Below, one piece after another: positions 1 to 9,174 of a stretch of DNA of 64,000 nucleotides. The DNA is from Arthrobacter sp. zg-Y238 (GTDB lineage: Bacteria; Actinomycetota; Actinomycetes; Actinomycetales; Micrococcaceae). A model generated the notes under the pieces. That model did no database searches and was not told the DNA's origin. It saw only the letters and a list, made by a program, of their open reading frames with translations. A program made the translations under genes and the position numbers. The first letter of the stretch is position 1. Every line of letters starts with the position of its first letter. The DNA lies in NCBI RefSeq assembly GCF_024385525.1, contig NZ_JANFLU010000011.1, forward strand, positions 496,001 to 560,000. Direction: 5' to 3'.

Positions 1-555
1 GGCAACCCCGGGCCCGGCTACAGCCGTAACCGGCACAATGTGGGCCAGATGGTCCTGGATGAACTTGCCTCCCGCATGGGTGGAAAGTTCAAGACGCATA
101 AGTCCCACGCGTCCATTGTCGAAGGACGCCTCGGCATCGGCGGTCCGCGCGTGGTCCTGGCCAAGCCCCTGACGTACATGAATCTGTCCGGCGGTCCCGT
201 TTCCTCCCTGGCCCGGTTCTTCGACATCGACCCCGCGCAGGTGGTGGCCGTCCACGACGAGATCGACATCCCCTTCAACACCATCAAGCTCAAGCTCGGC
301 GGGGGAGAAGGCGGACACAACGGTCTCCGGGATATCAGCAAGGCCCTGGGCACCAAGGATTATCTTCGTGTGAGGGTAGGCGTCGGCCGCCCGCCTGGGC
401 GTATGGACACCGCGGATTACGTACTTAAGGATTTTTCCGGCACCGAGGCCAAGGAGCTTCCGTTCCTCGTCGGCGACGCCGCCGACGCCGTGGAGCTGCT
501 CCTGTCCGAGGGCCTTACCGCCGCTCAGCAGAAGTTTCATGCCACAGGTGCGTGA
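1..555 (+). CDS. pth: Peptidyl-tRNA hydrolase, 5' end outside window
   Basis: Pth releases amino acids from peptidyl-tRNAs that drop off the ribosome and acts in the cytoplasm. The reading frame is open from base 1; its first visible residues are GNPGPGYSRNRHNVG, the family N-terminal signature with the catalytic His in RHN. The second signature is at 256-348, with HDEIDIPF (catalytic Asp region) and GGGEGGHNGLRDI. 184 residues are visible against a usual 185-200, so only a few N-terminal residues are missing. An internal ATG at 40 is not the true start. An imperfect long hairpin followed by a T-rich stretch lies 125 bp downstream and may end this transcript. Identification is secure. Confidence 0.97.
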   Translation, partial: GNPGPGYSRNRHNVGQMVLDELASRMGGKFKTHKSHASIVEGRLGIGGPRVVLAKPLTYMNLSGGPVSSLARFFDIDPAQVVAVHDEIDIPFNTIKLKLGGGEGGHNGLRDISKALGTKDYLRVRVGVGRPPGRMDTADYVLKDFSGTEAKELPFLVGDAADAVELLLSEGLTAAQQKFHATGA

Positions 556-679
556 GCTCAGAGCTAGGTAGCAGCGGGGCAGAATGGAGTAGTTTTCCAG
601 CGTCCCGATTGCCGGGGGACCATTGTTTCGGTTCGGTCACCGGGCCTAAAATGGAACCAGCCTTCAGGGCTCCCAAAGC

Positions 680-743
680 GGGGCCGACGTCGGGAGGCCT
701 CCGAGACTGGGCCACCCCCATCCCGGCGTCGGTCCCTTATTAT
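680..743 (+). terminator. Probable terminator or attenuator after pth
   Basis: The left arm at 680-694 and the right arm at 722-736 pair over 15 positions, counting two G-T wobbles, with a 27-nt loop; TTATTAT follows directly. This looks like a rho-independent terminator for pth, although the large loop would also suit an attenuator in a leader of the downstream regulator. Confidence 0.45.
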
Positions 744-944
744 CACCGCATTCCTATCACCCTTATTAGTACCGTCTTTCCGCCTCAGCCCGGTGCAGCC
801 TGATGCTTCTAAGCCAGGCTGAAGAGGCTCGGTGCGCTCATTAGGCGCGCCGTGAAAAAACATGCTTTTGTATCTAGACGCTTCCTACTTACGCGCGTAT
901 GCTCCATTCCACTGAGCAGTTGCTACCGATAGACGCGGCATCCC

Positions 945-956
945 GAATCCGGATTC
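945..956. promoter_or_regulatory. Perfect 12-bp palindrome upstream of first LAL gene
   Basis: GAATCCGGATTC is identical to its reverse complement and ends 33 bp before the proposed ATG at 990. The position suits an operator for a dimeric HTH protein, possibly the adjacent LuxR-type regulators themselves. This is inference from symmetry and location only. Confidence 0.3.
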
Positions 957-989
957 CGTGCTGGCGTTGTGGGGGGCGTGGGCTGGTTG

Positions 990-3596
990 ATGGAAAGTGT
1001 TTCACTTGTCGCCGGGCTAATCGGACGCAAAGAGCTAGTTGAAGATCTGTGTTCGGCCCTTGCTGCCGGCGGAGCCGGAGCAGTCATCCTCGGTCAGCCC
1101 GGTGCCGGGAAAACTGCGGTGCTCAACGCCGTCGCTGACCGTCTGCGGGCTGACTTCCACATAATTCCGGTCCGCGGTACAGCCATCGCCGCCGAGACTC
1201 CGTACGGAGCCCTGGCCTACCTCGTAAGCAGCCTGCCCGAAGGCGCGGACCAGGATCCGCTTCAGCTGCTGCAGGAACTCGGCCGCTCCTTTGAGTCCGA
1301 AGCGCAGGAAAAGCCCGTGCTGGTCACGGTGGACAACGCGGACCGGTTGGATCGATTTTCCATCATGGTGCTGTCCCAGTTGCTTCGGCGGGGAAAGATT
1401 GCCGTGCTGGCGGCTGCTTCTCAGTCGATGGACGCAAACCATGAGCTGGTGGGCCTGTGGAGCGAAGGCCTGCTGGAACGGGTCGACCTTGAACTGCTCA
1501 CAGAGCGGCAAACCCGCCTGTTGATGCAGGAGTTGCTCGGAGGTCCCGTATCGTCTCTTGCCGCAGCCACAATGTGGCAGGAAACAGCGGGCAGCCCCCG
1601 GCTCATCCGGCTCATGACAGGTGCACAGGTGCGGTCCGGAACCTTGGTGCGCCGGGAAAGCATATGGGTCCGCACAGCCCCCTTTGTCCGCACCGGCGAG
1701 GTCAGTGAGGTTTTCGACACCGTGCTGGACCTGCTGGGCGCCCACGAACGCCGGCTGGTGGAGGTCCTGGCCCTGTGTGTCAGCCTGCCGTTATCCAGAG
1801 TCCTGGAACTGGTACCGGCAGCTGCCGTAGAGACACTCGAAGAGCAGCAGGTTATCTCTGTTGGCGGCGACCCGCCTTCCGTGAGGCTCGGCGGTGGAAC
1901 TCCGGGCTCAGTGATAGCGGCGAGTATGGCGCCCGGCCGGAGGCGGGAACTGTGGGAGGACGTGGCAGTCCGGATTGACCCCACGGACATGGACGGCGAG
2001 GAACTGACCGCTTTCCTGGGCTGGGCCCTGTCCTGCGGTGAGGAGGTGCGTCCGGCGGACGCCCTCCGCGCCGCGCGTGTGGCCAACGACCGTGCGGATG
2101 GAGCGGCCGCTCTGCGGTTTGTCCGGTCAGTGCCCTCGAAGGCCGCCAGCCAGGAGATGCTTCTTGAAGAGGTCCGCGCCCTGCTCAGTGTGGGGCATCT
2201 CGACAAAGCACTGCGTGTTTTCCGCGACGCAGAGCCCCGCTTGGCATCGGAGCAGCGCTCCAGCTTTGTGCCGTTGATGCTGCTTTACAGCTATCTCCTG
2301 GCCCGTGTTCCCGGATCAGGAGATCCCCAACGGGCCCTTGCCGCAATTGAGGAGTCATGCCCGGCAGAGTGGGATTCACCGGAATTGGAGGCGGCGCTGG
2401 TCATTGCCCGCAGCGCACTGGCTGCGGACGGAGGCCGGCTTGCGTCGGTCCCGGACCGTCTCACGAGCCTGGCGGGGGACCGGAAACTGGGGCAGGCCAC
2501 TCGGATGCAGGCAGCGGCGTTGTCCGCCCATGTCCTCGCCCTGGCCGGGCGGACCGGAGAAGCACTGCACATCCTGGACTCGCTGGGGCAGCCGGAGAAC
2601 TACGCGCTCAATGCCGGAAACGCCGGGGAAGTCTGCACCCGAATATTCGATACCTATGTCCTTTCGGGTGAGCTGGACCGGGCTGCTAAATTCGTTCGGG
2701 CCTTCGACCAGGCCGGGGTCCGGCCCTCCTATCAGGGCAGCGCAGGCGAACTGGCTGTGGCCGTCCTGGCGGCCTGGCAAGGGCAGGAGAAAAGGAGCCG
2801 GGATGCGCTGACCGGCGCTATCGGGCAGCTCCGCGTCCACGACCCGCAGGACATGCTTCCCCTTGCCCGAACCCTCACTGCCTATATCCATCGCGAGCAG
2901 CGCCCGGAAGCCGCCGAGATGCTTCGGCAGGCTCGCGCCGGCAGGCAATATTACGGCTACTTCCGGGGGTTCCTCCTCCGCTATTTCGCGATCCTGTCCG
3001 AAGATGCCGACGACGGAATCCGCTGCGGGCGTCTGCGAGGAGAAGCTGCGTCCGCCCATGCAGCAGGGTACGCGGCACCGGCACTGCTGTTCCTGTCGGC
3101 AGCTGTTCGGGCCGGTGACAAGGACGCCGCCTCCGATGTCATTAGGGTGTCCAAGGACGTGAGCGGAAGGTTCAGCGGGCTGATGGCTGACTTCGCTGCC
3201 GGGTTGCTCAACGATGATCCTGCCCGTTTGGTCGCCGCGGCAAAGGAATTCCTTGACTGCGGTCAGTACCTGCTGTCCCGGGATGCCGCCCGGGCGGCTG
3301 AGCACCGCATGGCCAACTGCACCGCAGGTGAGCGGAAAATTCTGGCACGAGCGGCTCGTGAAGTGGCAAATGCAAGCATGCGCCGTATGCAGCATTCCGG
3401 TGACCGCGCAGAAACACTGGCAAAACTGAGCGAATTCGAGGCAGATCTTGCGCGTCGGGCGGTTACGCTGGCCACTACCACGCAGATAGCCGGGGATCTG
3501 AACCTGTCTCCCCGGACCATCGAGTGGCACCTGGGAAAGATTTTCGCGAAGCTCCACGTCTCCGGCCGCATTGAGCTGTCCGAGATCCTGGCCTAG
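990..3596 (+). CDS. LAL/STAND-type LuxR transcriptional regulator 1
   Basis: Large ATP-binding LuxR regulator, 868 aa from the ATG at 990; an in-frame GTG at 969 is the alternative start. A P-loop GQPGAGKT lies near residues 35-42 and a Walker B VLVTVDNAD near 110-118. A long alpha-helical middle resembling TPR sensor arms follows, and a C-terminal HTH with SPRTIEWHLGKIF and KLHVSGR. In MalT-like proteins ATP and an inducer drive oligomerisation and promoter activation; that mechanism is assumed here, and no inducer can be read from the sequence. The helix entry LSEFEADL replaces the common LTxRE motif, a divergence shared with regulator 3. It is the first of five tandem paralogs, followed 21 bp later by the next, so co-transcription is likely. 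Confidence 0.9.
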   Translation: MESVSLVAGLIGRKELVEDLCSALAAGGAGAVILGQPGAGKTAVLNAVADRLRADFHIIPVRGTAIAAETPYGALAYLVSSLPEGADQDPLQLLQELGRSFESEAQEKPVLVTVDNADRLDRFSIMVLSQLLRRGKIAVLAAASQSMDANHELVGLWSEGLLERVDLELLTERQTRLLMQELLGGPVSSLAAATMWQETAGSPRLIRLMTGAQVRSGTLVRRESIWVRTAPFVRTGEVSEVFDTVLDLLGAHERRLVEVLALCVSLPLSRVLELVPAAAVETLEEQQVISVGGDPPSVRLGGGTPGSVIAASMAPGRRRELWEDVAVRIDPTDMDGEELTAFLGWALSCGEEVRPADALRAARVANDRADGAAALRFVRSVPSKAASQEMLLEEVRALLSVGHLDKALRVFRDAEPRLASEQRSSFVPLMLLYSYLLARVPGSGDPQRALAAIEESCPAEWDSPELEAALVIARSALAADGGRLASVPDRLTSLAGDRKLGQATRMQAAALSAHVLALAGRTGEALHILDSLGQPENYALNAGNAGEVCTRIFDTYVLSGELDRAAKFVRAFDQAGVRPSYQGSAGELAVAVLAAWQGQEKRSRDALTGAIGQLRVHDPQDMLPLARTLTAYIHREQRPEAAEMLRQARAGRQYYGYFRGFLLRYFAILSEDADDGIRCGRLRGEAASAHAAGYAAPALLFLSAAVRAGDKDAASDVIRVSKDVSGRFSGLMADFAAGLLNDDPARLVAAAKEFLDCGQYLLSRDAARAAEHRMANCTAGERKILARAAREVANASMRRMQHSGDRAETLAKLSEFEADLARRAVTLATTTQIAGDLNLSPRTIEWHLGKIFAKLHVSGRIELSEILA

Positions 3597-3617
3597 GGAC
3601 CGACGGGGGGGGATGGG

Positions 3618-6323
3618 ATGCACGGGTTGAACGCGCGGTCGCTGACGGGCAGGGATATCGTCCTTGCCTCCGTGCTCGAGAGCCTGCGCCGTCCCGCTGG
3701 ACACGGTGCCGCCGTCGCGGCGGAAGCCGGACTGGGCAAAACTGCCATAGCAACGGCAGCCGCCCAGGAAATGCAGGCGGAGATGCCCGTCTACTGGGTG
3801 TACTCCAGTCCCGCCCTGAAGACCGTGCCGTACGGTGCACTGGCTGCGCTCCTGCCTGACCTCGCGCCACGGCAGACGGGGTCTGCCCTGGCGGTGATGC
3901 GTGCTTTGATGGCTCGCATTATTGCCCAGGCGCCAGAGGGCGGAGCGCCCGCAGGCCGGCCGGGCCGGGCACCGTTGGTGGTTGTCGACGATGCGCACGA
4001 CATTGACGGCCCCAGTCTCGATCTACTCGCCCAGCTCCTTGACGCCCGTCACATCAGGCTGCTCGTCCTGACCCGGACCTTCCAGGACATTTCAGACGTG
4101 CTTCCGCACATGTGGGACGGGCAGGTAACCCGCCACCAGCTCCTGCCGCTGGACGAACGGGAGGTCCTTCAGCTGTGCCAGCAGGAGCTCCAGGGCCAGG
4201 TCAGCATCACTGCCGCAGTTGAGCTGGCCCGCCTCACCGGTGGAAATCCCATGTACCTGCTCGCATTGCTCGATGAGGCGGTGCGCACCGGTTTCCTGGT
4301 CCAGCGGCAGGGCATCTGGGCAACGACAGACAGCGAGACGCCCGTCGGAGGACGCGTGGGAGACCTCGTCAAAGCCCAGATCCGGGGTCTGGACCCGGCC
4401 GACCGTACGGCGCTGGAGGTCATTTCACTTGCTGAACCGCTGCCGCTGCGGCTCGCCTTCCGGTTGGGACTGCACGCCTCAGTGGACCGTCTGGCGAACG
4501 TCCTCCTGGTGAGGGTTTCCGGCGCGTCCGACGCCGGACAGGTTGTGCGTCCGCTGCACCCGATCTATGGAGAAGTTGTCCGGGGGATGGTTCCGGCTGC
4601 CCGCAGTGCGCGCCTGCACAAACAGCTGCAGGCCGTGCTGGCAGGCGTCGACCTGGGGGAGGAAGGGCAGCTCCACCTTGTCTCATGGTCCTTGGCGCTC
4701 GGAGCACAGGTTCCGGAGCAGGAGCTGCTGTATGCCGCGGAAACGGCAAACAACCGATCCGATCCCCGGCTGGCACTGAGGGCTGCCGCTGCTGCAGGAA
4801 GAGGGGCGCTGCGCATACCGGCACGCATCCAGGAGGCGCGCGCACTGCTGCTGCTCGGTAAAGCAGGCCAGGCAACGGCAACGTTGGAAGGGACACTCGA
4901 GCAGGCAGCAGATCTGCGCACCGTGAAGCAGGCAATGATGGTGCACGTCCAGCTGGCGCAGCAGTCCACATTCGGGAGCGGCTGGGAGGTTCCCCTGGCC
5001 AGGCAGTGGAACCGGGCAATAGACCGCTTGTCCGGGAGCCAGCCGGCGGAAGCGGTTGAATCGGCCCGCTGCGGGGCACAGACGCTCCGTCTCCTGTCCC
5101 GGGTTTGGGCGGGTGAATACGCCCAAGCGGAACTGGAACTGGCTGAGGTACTCCGCAAGGCACGTGAAAGCGCCGACGTTGAAGCAATCCTGTTTGCCGA
5201 AGCGATGACGGCCGAGGTCCAAGTTGCGACAGGGCGGGCGCAAACCGCGCTTAAGCACAGCACGGCCGCCATGGATCTGTTACCGGAAGCCACTGCCGGT
5301 TCACGGCTCTTCGGCCCGTTTGTCCTCCACCGGCATCTCACCGTGCTGCTCTGGCTTGGGGACTGGGAACAGCTGCAGCGGTCCGTTGCCTCCGCGGATT
5401 CGCCGGTTCAACGCACGCTGTTGCATTCCGGCGGAGTCGCGGATTTTGCGATGGGCCTGGGCCATCTGCGTTCCAACGACCTGCACGAGGCCGTGAAAGA
5501 CTTTTCCGCTGCAGTGGAAGCAGCAACCCGCAATGATCCCGAAGGGATCCTTCCGTTGGCCCTGGCATTGGCTTCCTTTGCCGCCGCGAGCCTTGGCCAG
5601 CGGGAAGCAGCCGGGCGGCTGCTTGCCGCCGCTGGAAGGACTCCGCCGCGGGGACCGGAACAATACCGGCTTCTGGCCGAGGGAATTCTCGCCGGGGGTC
5701 GGTTCGCACTGGACTCCGACGGCTCGTACATTCAAAAGCTGCGCGACACGGCGGCTGCTGCCCAGGAGCGCTCCTTCACGGCGGTGGAATTCACCCTGCG
5801 CACCCTGTCCCTGCGGCTGGGGGACCTTTCCGAGGCCGGCCGACTGCTGAAGGTGACAGAGGGATTCGAAGGACCGCAGGCTCTTGTGCTGAACCGGGCG
5901 ACCCGGGCCCTCGTCGACCAGGACAGCGCGGCGTTGGTGGCACTGGCCTCGGACCCGGAGCCGGAACTTGACCTGCAGCTGGCCCGGCAATGCCTGCTCG
6001 AAGCCCAGCGGCTGGCCCGCAGGAACAACGACCGCGCCTTATTGAATCGAATCCATCGGCTGACGGGACGGCACGGCGGTGGGAACCGCGGCATGCTTCC
6101 GGAGTTGACCCGGCGGGAGCGCGACGTCGCTGCCCTGGTCGCCGCCGGACAGCGCAACGCGGAAATCGCCAGAACGCTGAATCTCTCCGTCCGTACTGTC
6201 GAAGGGCATATCTACCGGACGTACGAAAAACTGGGGATCAGCCGGCGGGAAGAACTGAGGGAACGGTTTCCCCTGCTCGACCGCCCCTCCGGAGGCTGGA
6301 ACCGGCCTGCTGAGGCCGAGTAA
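3618..6323 (+). CDS. LAL/STAND-type LuxR transcriptional regulator 2
   Basis: A 901-aa paralog of the preceding gene starting at ATG 3618, with a G-rich ribosome-binding stretch just upstream. The P-loop AEAGLGKT is at residues 35-42, Walker B LVVVDDAH near 118-125, then a long helical repeat region. The C-terminal LuxR HTH (about 835-895) reads LTRRERDVAALV followed by SVRTVEGHIYRTYEKLGI, the canonical RTVEGH class, unlike regulators 1 and 3. The P-loop lacks the first Gly of the GxxxxGKT consensus (Ala instead). The gene sits 21 bp after regulator 1. The function of the family is clear; ligand and target are unknown. Confidence 0.9.
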   Translation: MHGLNARSLTGRDIVLASVLESLRRPAGHGAAVAAEAGLGKTAIATAAAQEMQAEMPVYWVYSSPALKTVPYGALAALLPDLAPRQTGSALAVMRALMARIIAQAPEGGAPAGRPGRAPLVVVDDAHDIDGPSLDLLAQLLDARHIRLLVLTRTFQDISDVLPHMWDGQVTRHQLLPLDEREVLQLCQQELQGQVSITAAVELARLTGGNPMYLLALLDEAVRTGFLVQRQGIWATTDSETPVGGRVGDLVKAQIRGLDPADRTALEVISLAEPLPLRLAFRLGLHASVDRLANVLLVRVSGASDAGQVVRPLHPIYGEVVRGMVPAARSARLHKQLQAVLAGVDLGEEGQLHLVSWSLALGAQVPEQELLYAAETANNRSDPRLALRAAAAAGRGALRIPARIQEARALLLLGKAGQATATLEGTLEQAADLRTVKQAMMVHVQLAQQSTFGSGWEVPLARQWNRAIDRLSGSQPAEAVESARCGAQTLRLLSRVWAGEYAQAELELAEVLRKARESADVEAILFAEAMTAEVQVATGRAQTALKHSTAAMDLLPEATAGSRLFGPFVLHRHLTVLLWLGDWEQLQRSVASADSPVQRTLLHSGGVADFAMGLGHLRSNDLHEAVKDFSAAVEAATRNDPEGILPLALALASFAAASLGQREAAGRLLAAAGRTPPRGPEQYRLLAEGILAGGRFALDSDGSYIQKLRDTAAAAQERSFTAVEFTLRTLSLRLGDLSEAGRLLKVTEGFEGPQALVLNRATRALVDQDSAALVALASDPEPELDLQLARQCLLEAQRLARRNNDRALLNRIHRLTGRHGGGNRGMLPELTRRERDVAALVAAGQRNAEIARTLNLSVRTVEGHIYRTYEKLGISRREELRERFPLLDRPSGGWNRPAEAE

Positions 6324-6349
6324 TTTCCGCCGGGAACACCAGTAGGTTT

Positions 6350-6357
6350 TACTCGGG
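6350..6357 (+). promoter_or_regulatory. TACTCG(T/G)G motif copy 1
   Basis: TACTCGGG lies in the 294-bp gap between regulators 2 and 3. Together with CCGAGTAA at 6316-6323, which overlaps the stop codon of regulator 2, it forms an 8-bp inverted repeat (right arm 6349-6356). Four more copies of the motif occur in the other intergenic gaps of the LAL-EPS module. A role as operator is inferred from repetition and placement. Confidence 0.35.
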
Positions 6358-6617
6358 CGCTGCCATTCCGGGGTTCGTAGCCTTGTGCATGTTACTCAAG
6401 GTCAACCTGGTTACGGCAGCGGGCTTCCACCCGGTTCTGCCGCACCGGTACCTCGGGTCCCACATACGGAGCCGGCGGCGTCGATGCCCTCTGAGACCGG
6501 GGCGTCCCCCCAGCCGCCGTCGGCTCCTTCCCGGGTGCAATCCATGCACCCGCAGCAAGACCCCCGCAGTTTGGGCGAGACGCCAGGTCTGTACGACGCC
6601 GGTGAAGGAGCCGTTCG

Positions 6618-8867
6618 ATGGAACTTGCCGGACGCAGCCGGACTCCCAGCGGCAGCCGGGACCCCGGAAGGAAAACCGGCACCCACCTCAGCGAACCCGT
6701 GCTGGCACAGGTGAAAAACACGGTGGCAGGAGCCCTCGAAGCATTGTCCGAGGACCGGAGCGTGGTGGTGACGGGGGCAGCGGGAACAGGTAAGTCCACC
6801 GCAATGGCCGGCATCCTGGCCGGCCTCGGCGACCGCTATTCGGTGCTGCAGCTGCGCGGCGCGGCTTCATGGGCCGGAAAGCCTTTCGCCGGGCTGTTCT
6901 GGCTGCTCAGTGAGCTGCCGCCTGAGACGCTGTCCAACCCGGTTTACGTGCTCCAGTATCTCCGGCGGGTCTTGAAAGACAAGGCAGCCGGACGTCGTCT
7001 TGTTCTTGCAATCGAAAACGTGGAGGACATGGACGAGGCAACCGTCGCTGTTCTTCTCCAACTGTGCAGGACAGGCAGTGCCCTGATGCTGGCAACCGTC
7101 CGCGATCTCTCCGCCTGCACCGGCGAGTTTGTCCGATGGTGGTCGGAAGAGTCAGTGCACAGGGAAGGCCTGGAGCCGTTGCGTTCCGGCGGAACCCGGG
7201 TGTTGCTGGAAGGACTGGCCGGGGGAAGGGTTTCCAACCGGCTGGTGGTCCAGGTGCAGGCCCGGAGCCGGGGCAACCCGCTGCTTTCTGCCCTGTTCCT
7301 ACGGGAACAGATGGACGCCGGGACAGTGGTCCGCCGGCGGGGAACATGGGTATGGACGGGGTCGGTGTCATATTCGGGCGCTCTGGCCGAGCGGATGGAG
7401 GCGGAGACCGGCGGGCTGTCCACCGCGGAACGGTTCGCTGCGGACGTGCTCGCGGTCTGCGGTGCCCTGCCCGTTCTTTTGCTGCTGCAGGTTGCCGATC
7501 CACCGGCTGTGGAACGGCTTGAACAGGATCTGCTGGTCTCCTCCGGATCGGCCGGTACCCTTCGGTTCAAGGATCCGCTGCTCGCCGAGGCCGCGGCAGC
7601 ACTGGTCCCGCCGGGCCGCGCCGCAGAGATCCGGTCCCGGCTTGCCGCGGTCCAGAGCCGGCAGACGGCCGAATACACCCGGAACCCCCCGCATGCTGCG
7701 GACATAGCTGCTGTACGGGCAGCAGTGCAGGAAGCAGGGGACTTGTCCCGCTGCGGCCGGTGGACGGAAGCCAGTGCAGCGGCACGGACCGGACTGGAGC
7801 TTGCGGACAGGTACGGAATAACCGGTCGCCAGCGGCGGGACCTTCTCTCGGAGCTGTTCTGTGTGTTCCTGCGCTGCGGTGAGCTGCGCCATGCTGCCGA
7901 TGTGCTGGCACAAACAGACAAGGCAGCCGAGGGAATGGAGCTTCGAGGAGGCAATGATCTGTGCGAGGGCATTGTGCAGGTCCTGGGCGGCCGCGCTGAC
8001 CGTGCCCTGGACTCCCTGCAGCGGGCGCTGGCGCAGTTTGAGGAAGAAGGAACAGGGGACTTGGTTCCCCTGGCCGGAACGGCTGCGGCTTATGCATGCG
8101 TCCTGCTTGACGACGGCGATGCTGCCCGCAGCTACCTTTCGGCGGCCGGCCCCGGCACCCGGCAGCGCAGGGACGGTGCCAATGCTTCTTCCACGGACGC
8201 CGGCGCACGGAGCTCCGACTGGGAAACCGCCCTTACCCGGAGCTTTTCCGAGTTGTGCGCCGTTCACGGGGTATCGGTCCCCGGGGACAACGGGGGGTTT
8301 ACTGCAGCCGTCCCCAGCGGCACCCCCCAGGACCTTCCAACGTCCATGCTGGTGTTGACCGCTGCGGCTCTGCACGGCAGGCCCGGGGCAGCGGAGGAAC
8401 TGCGGGAGGCAGCGGCCGGCTGCAGCGGGGATTCCGCGCAGATGTACCTGGAGCTGGCCGAGGGGCTCACGGCGCGCCGTCCTGCCAGCCTGCTCAGGGC
8501 AGCGGAAAGGGCACACAGCTTGGGCCAGTACCTTACGGCATACGGGGCAGCCGGCGGGGCGGTCCGGCTGGCACGCGAGCAGTCGGACCGCGCGCGGCTG
8601 CGTGCTGCGCGGCGACTCGAGAACGCCAGTTACCGCTTGCTGCGGGCGGCAAACTCGGTGGCCGACCGGTTACCGGAATTGTCGGACTTTGAGCGGGAGC
8701 TGGCACTCGGGGCTGCAGCAGGGAAGAGCAGTTCGCAGCTGGCGGGTGGCCTGCACCTCTCACCACGGACAGTGGACTGGCACCTCGGCCGCATCTTTCA
8801 GAAACTACGCGTTTCGGGGCGGGCAGAACTGAGGGAGTGCCTCGAGGCGGAGCGCCCACGTAGCTGA
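6618..8867 (+). CDS. LAL/STAND-type LuxR transcriptional regulator 3 (short form)
   Basis: A 749-aa member of the tandem family, about 120-170 aa shorter than its neighbours, mostly through a reduced helical middle region. Start ATG 6618 follows a good GGTGAAGGAG ribosome site. The P-loop GAAGTGKS is at residues 53-60. The Walker B strand reads LVLAIENVEDMD, with Glu in place of the usual Asp after the hydrophobic run, so ATP turnover may be altered. The C-terminal HTH (about 685-745) has LSDFEREL and SPRTVDWHLGRIF, the same WHLG class as regulator 1. It lies 294 bp after regulator 2, so it may have its own promoter. Confidence 0.88.
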   Translation: MELAGRSRTPSGSRDPGRKTGTHLSEPVLAQVKNTVAGALEALSEDRSVVVTGAAGTGKSTAMAGILAGLGDRYSVLQLRGAASWAGKPFAGLFWLLSELPPETLSNPVYVLQYLRRVLKDKAAGRRLVLAIENVEDMDEATVAVLLQLCRTGSALMLATVRDLSACTGEFVRWWSEESVHREGLEPLRSGGTRVLLEGLAGGRVSNRLVVQVQARSRGNPLLSALFLREQMDAGTVVRRRGTWVWTGSVSYSGALAERMEAETGGLSTAERFAADVLAVCGALPVLLLLQVADPPAVERLEQDLLVSSGSAGTLRFKDPLLAEAAAALVPPGRAAEIRSRLAAVQSRQTAEYTRNPPHAADIAAVRAAVQEAGDLSRCGRWTEASAAARTGLELADRYGITGRQRRDLLSELFCVFLRCGELRHAADVLAQTDKAAEGMELRGGNDLCEGIVQVLGGRADRALDSLQRALAQFEEEGTGDLVPLAGTAAAYACVLLDDGDAARSYLSAAGPGTRQRRDGANASSTDAGARSSDWETALTRSFSELCAVHGVSVPGDNGGFTAAVPSGTPQDLPTSMLVLTAAALHGRPGAAEELREAAAGCSGDSAQMYLELAEGLTARRPASLLRAAERAHSLGQYLTAYGAAGGAVRLAREQSDRARLRAARRLENASYRLLRAANSVADRLPELSDFERELALGAAAGKSSSQLAGGLHLSPRTVDWHLGRIFQKLRVSGRAELRECLEAERPRS

Positions 8868-9174
8868 TGAGGCGCGTTTTTCCCCTGTCGACGGCGTTGT
8901 TGGCGGCGTTGCAGGTGGTTGGTACGGAGAAACCACGTAGACACGGGCCGTCCCGGCACTTCATTTCCAAGTAACCCAGGTGGTCTAACTAGGGAGCGCT
9001 ACTCGTGTAGCGCAGATGCTCCCTTTCTACTCTGGTGCATGGCAGCAGGGCCTTCAGTCCTGCGGAACCCGCACGCCGACGGCGCCTGGGTGCGCCAGCT
9101 CCGTTGCCGAACCTGTTCCAGAACCGCTTGTACGTGAACCGAAAAACGTTAGCCGACAGAAAACGGGTCTCAAA
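8868..9174. other. Intergenic region between regulators 3 and 4
   Basis: These 307 bp include a hairpin at 8996-9013 carrying a TACTCGTG motif copy. If the ATG at 9016 were the start of regulator 4, the last 159 bp would be coding, but the encoded stretch has no family similarity and the P-loop domain starts much later, so I treat it as leader or promoter DNA. Confidence 0.5.
8992..9023. promoter_or_regulatory. Hairpin with TACTCG(T/G)G motif copy 2
   Basis: GCGCTAC (8996-9002) and GTAGCGC (9007-9013) form a perfect 7-bp stem with a 4-nt loop TCGT; GGGA and TCCC at 8992-8995 and 9020-9023 can extend it after a bulge. TACTCGTG at 9000-9007 spans the stem and loop. It is either an operator dyad or an RNA leader element for regulator 4. 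Confidence 0.4.

Larger units (their letters stand above)
556..989. other. Intergenic region pth to first LAL regulator
   Basis: These 434 bp hold no convincing gene; the small open frames here have no recognisable domain. The region contains a long imperfect hairpin (680-736), a 10-bp palindrome TACGCGCGTA at 890-899 and a perfect 12-bp palindrome at 945-956 close to the next start codon. It is probably the control region of the first LuxR-family regulator. Confidence 0.6.

Noticed and set aside
2376-3998. 540-aa open frame on the - strand
   Set aside because: It lies antisense across regulators 1 and 2, has no domain, and is explained by the scarcity of stop codons in G/C-rich DNA.
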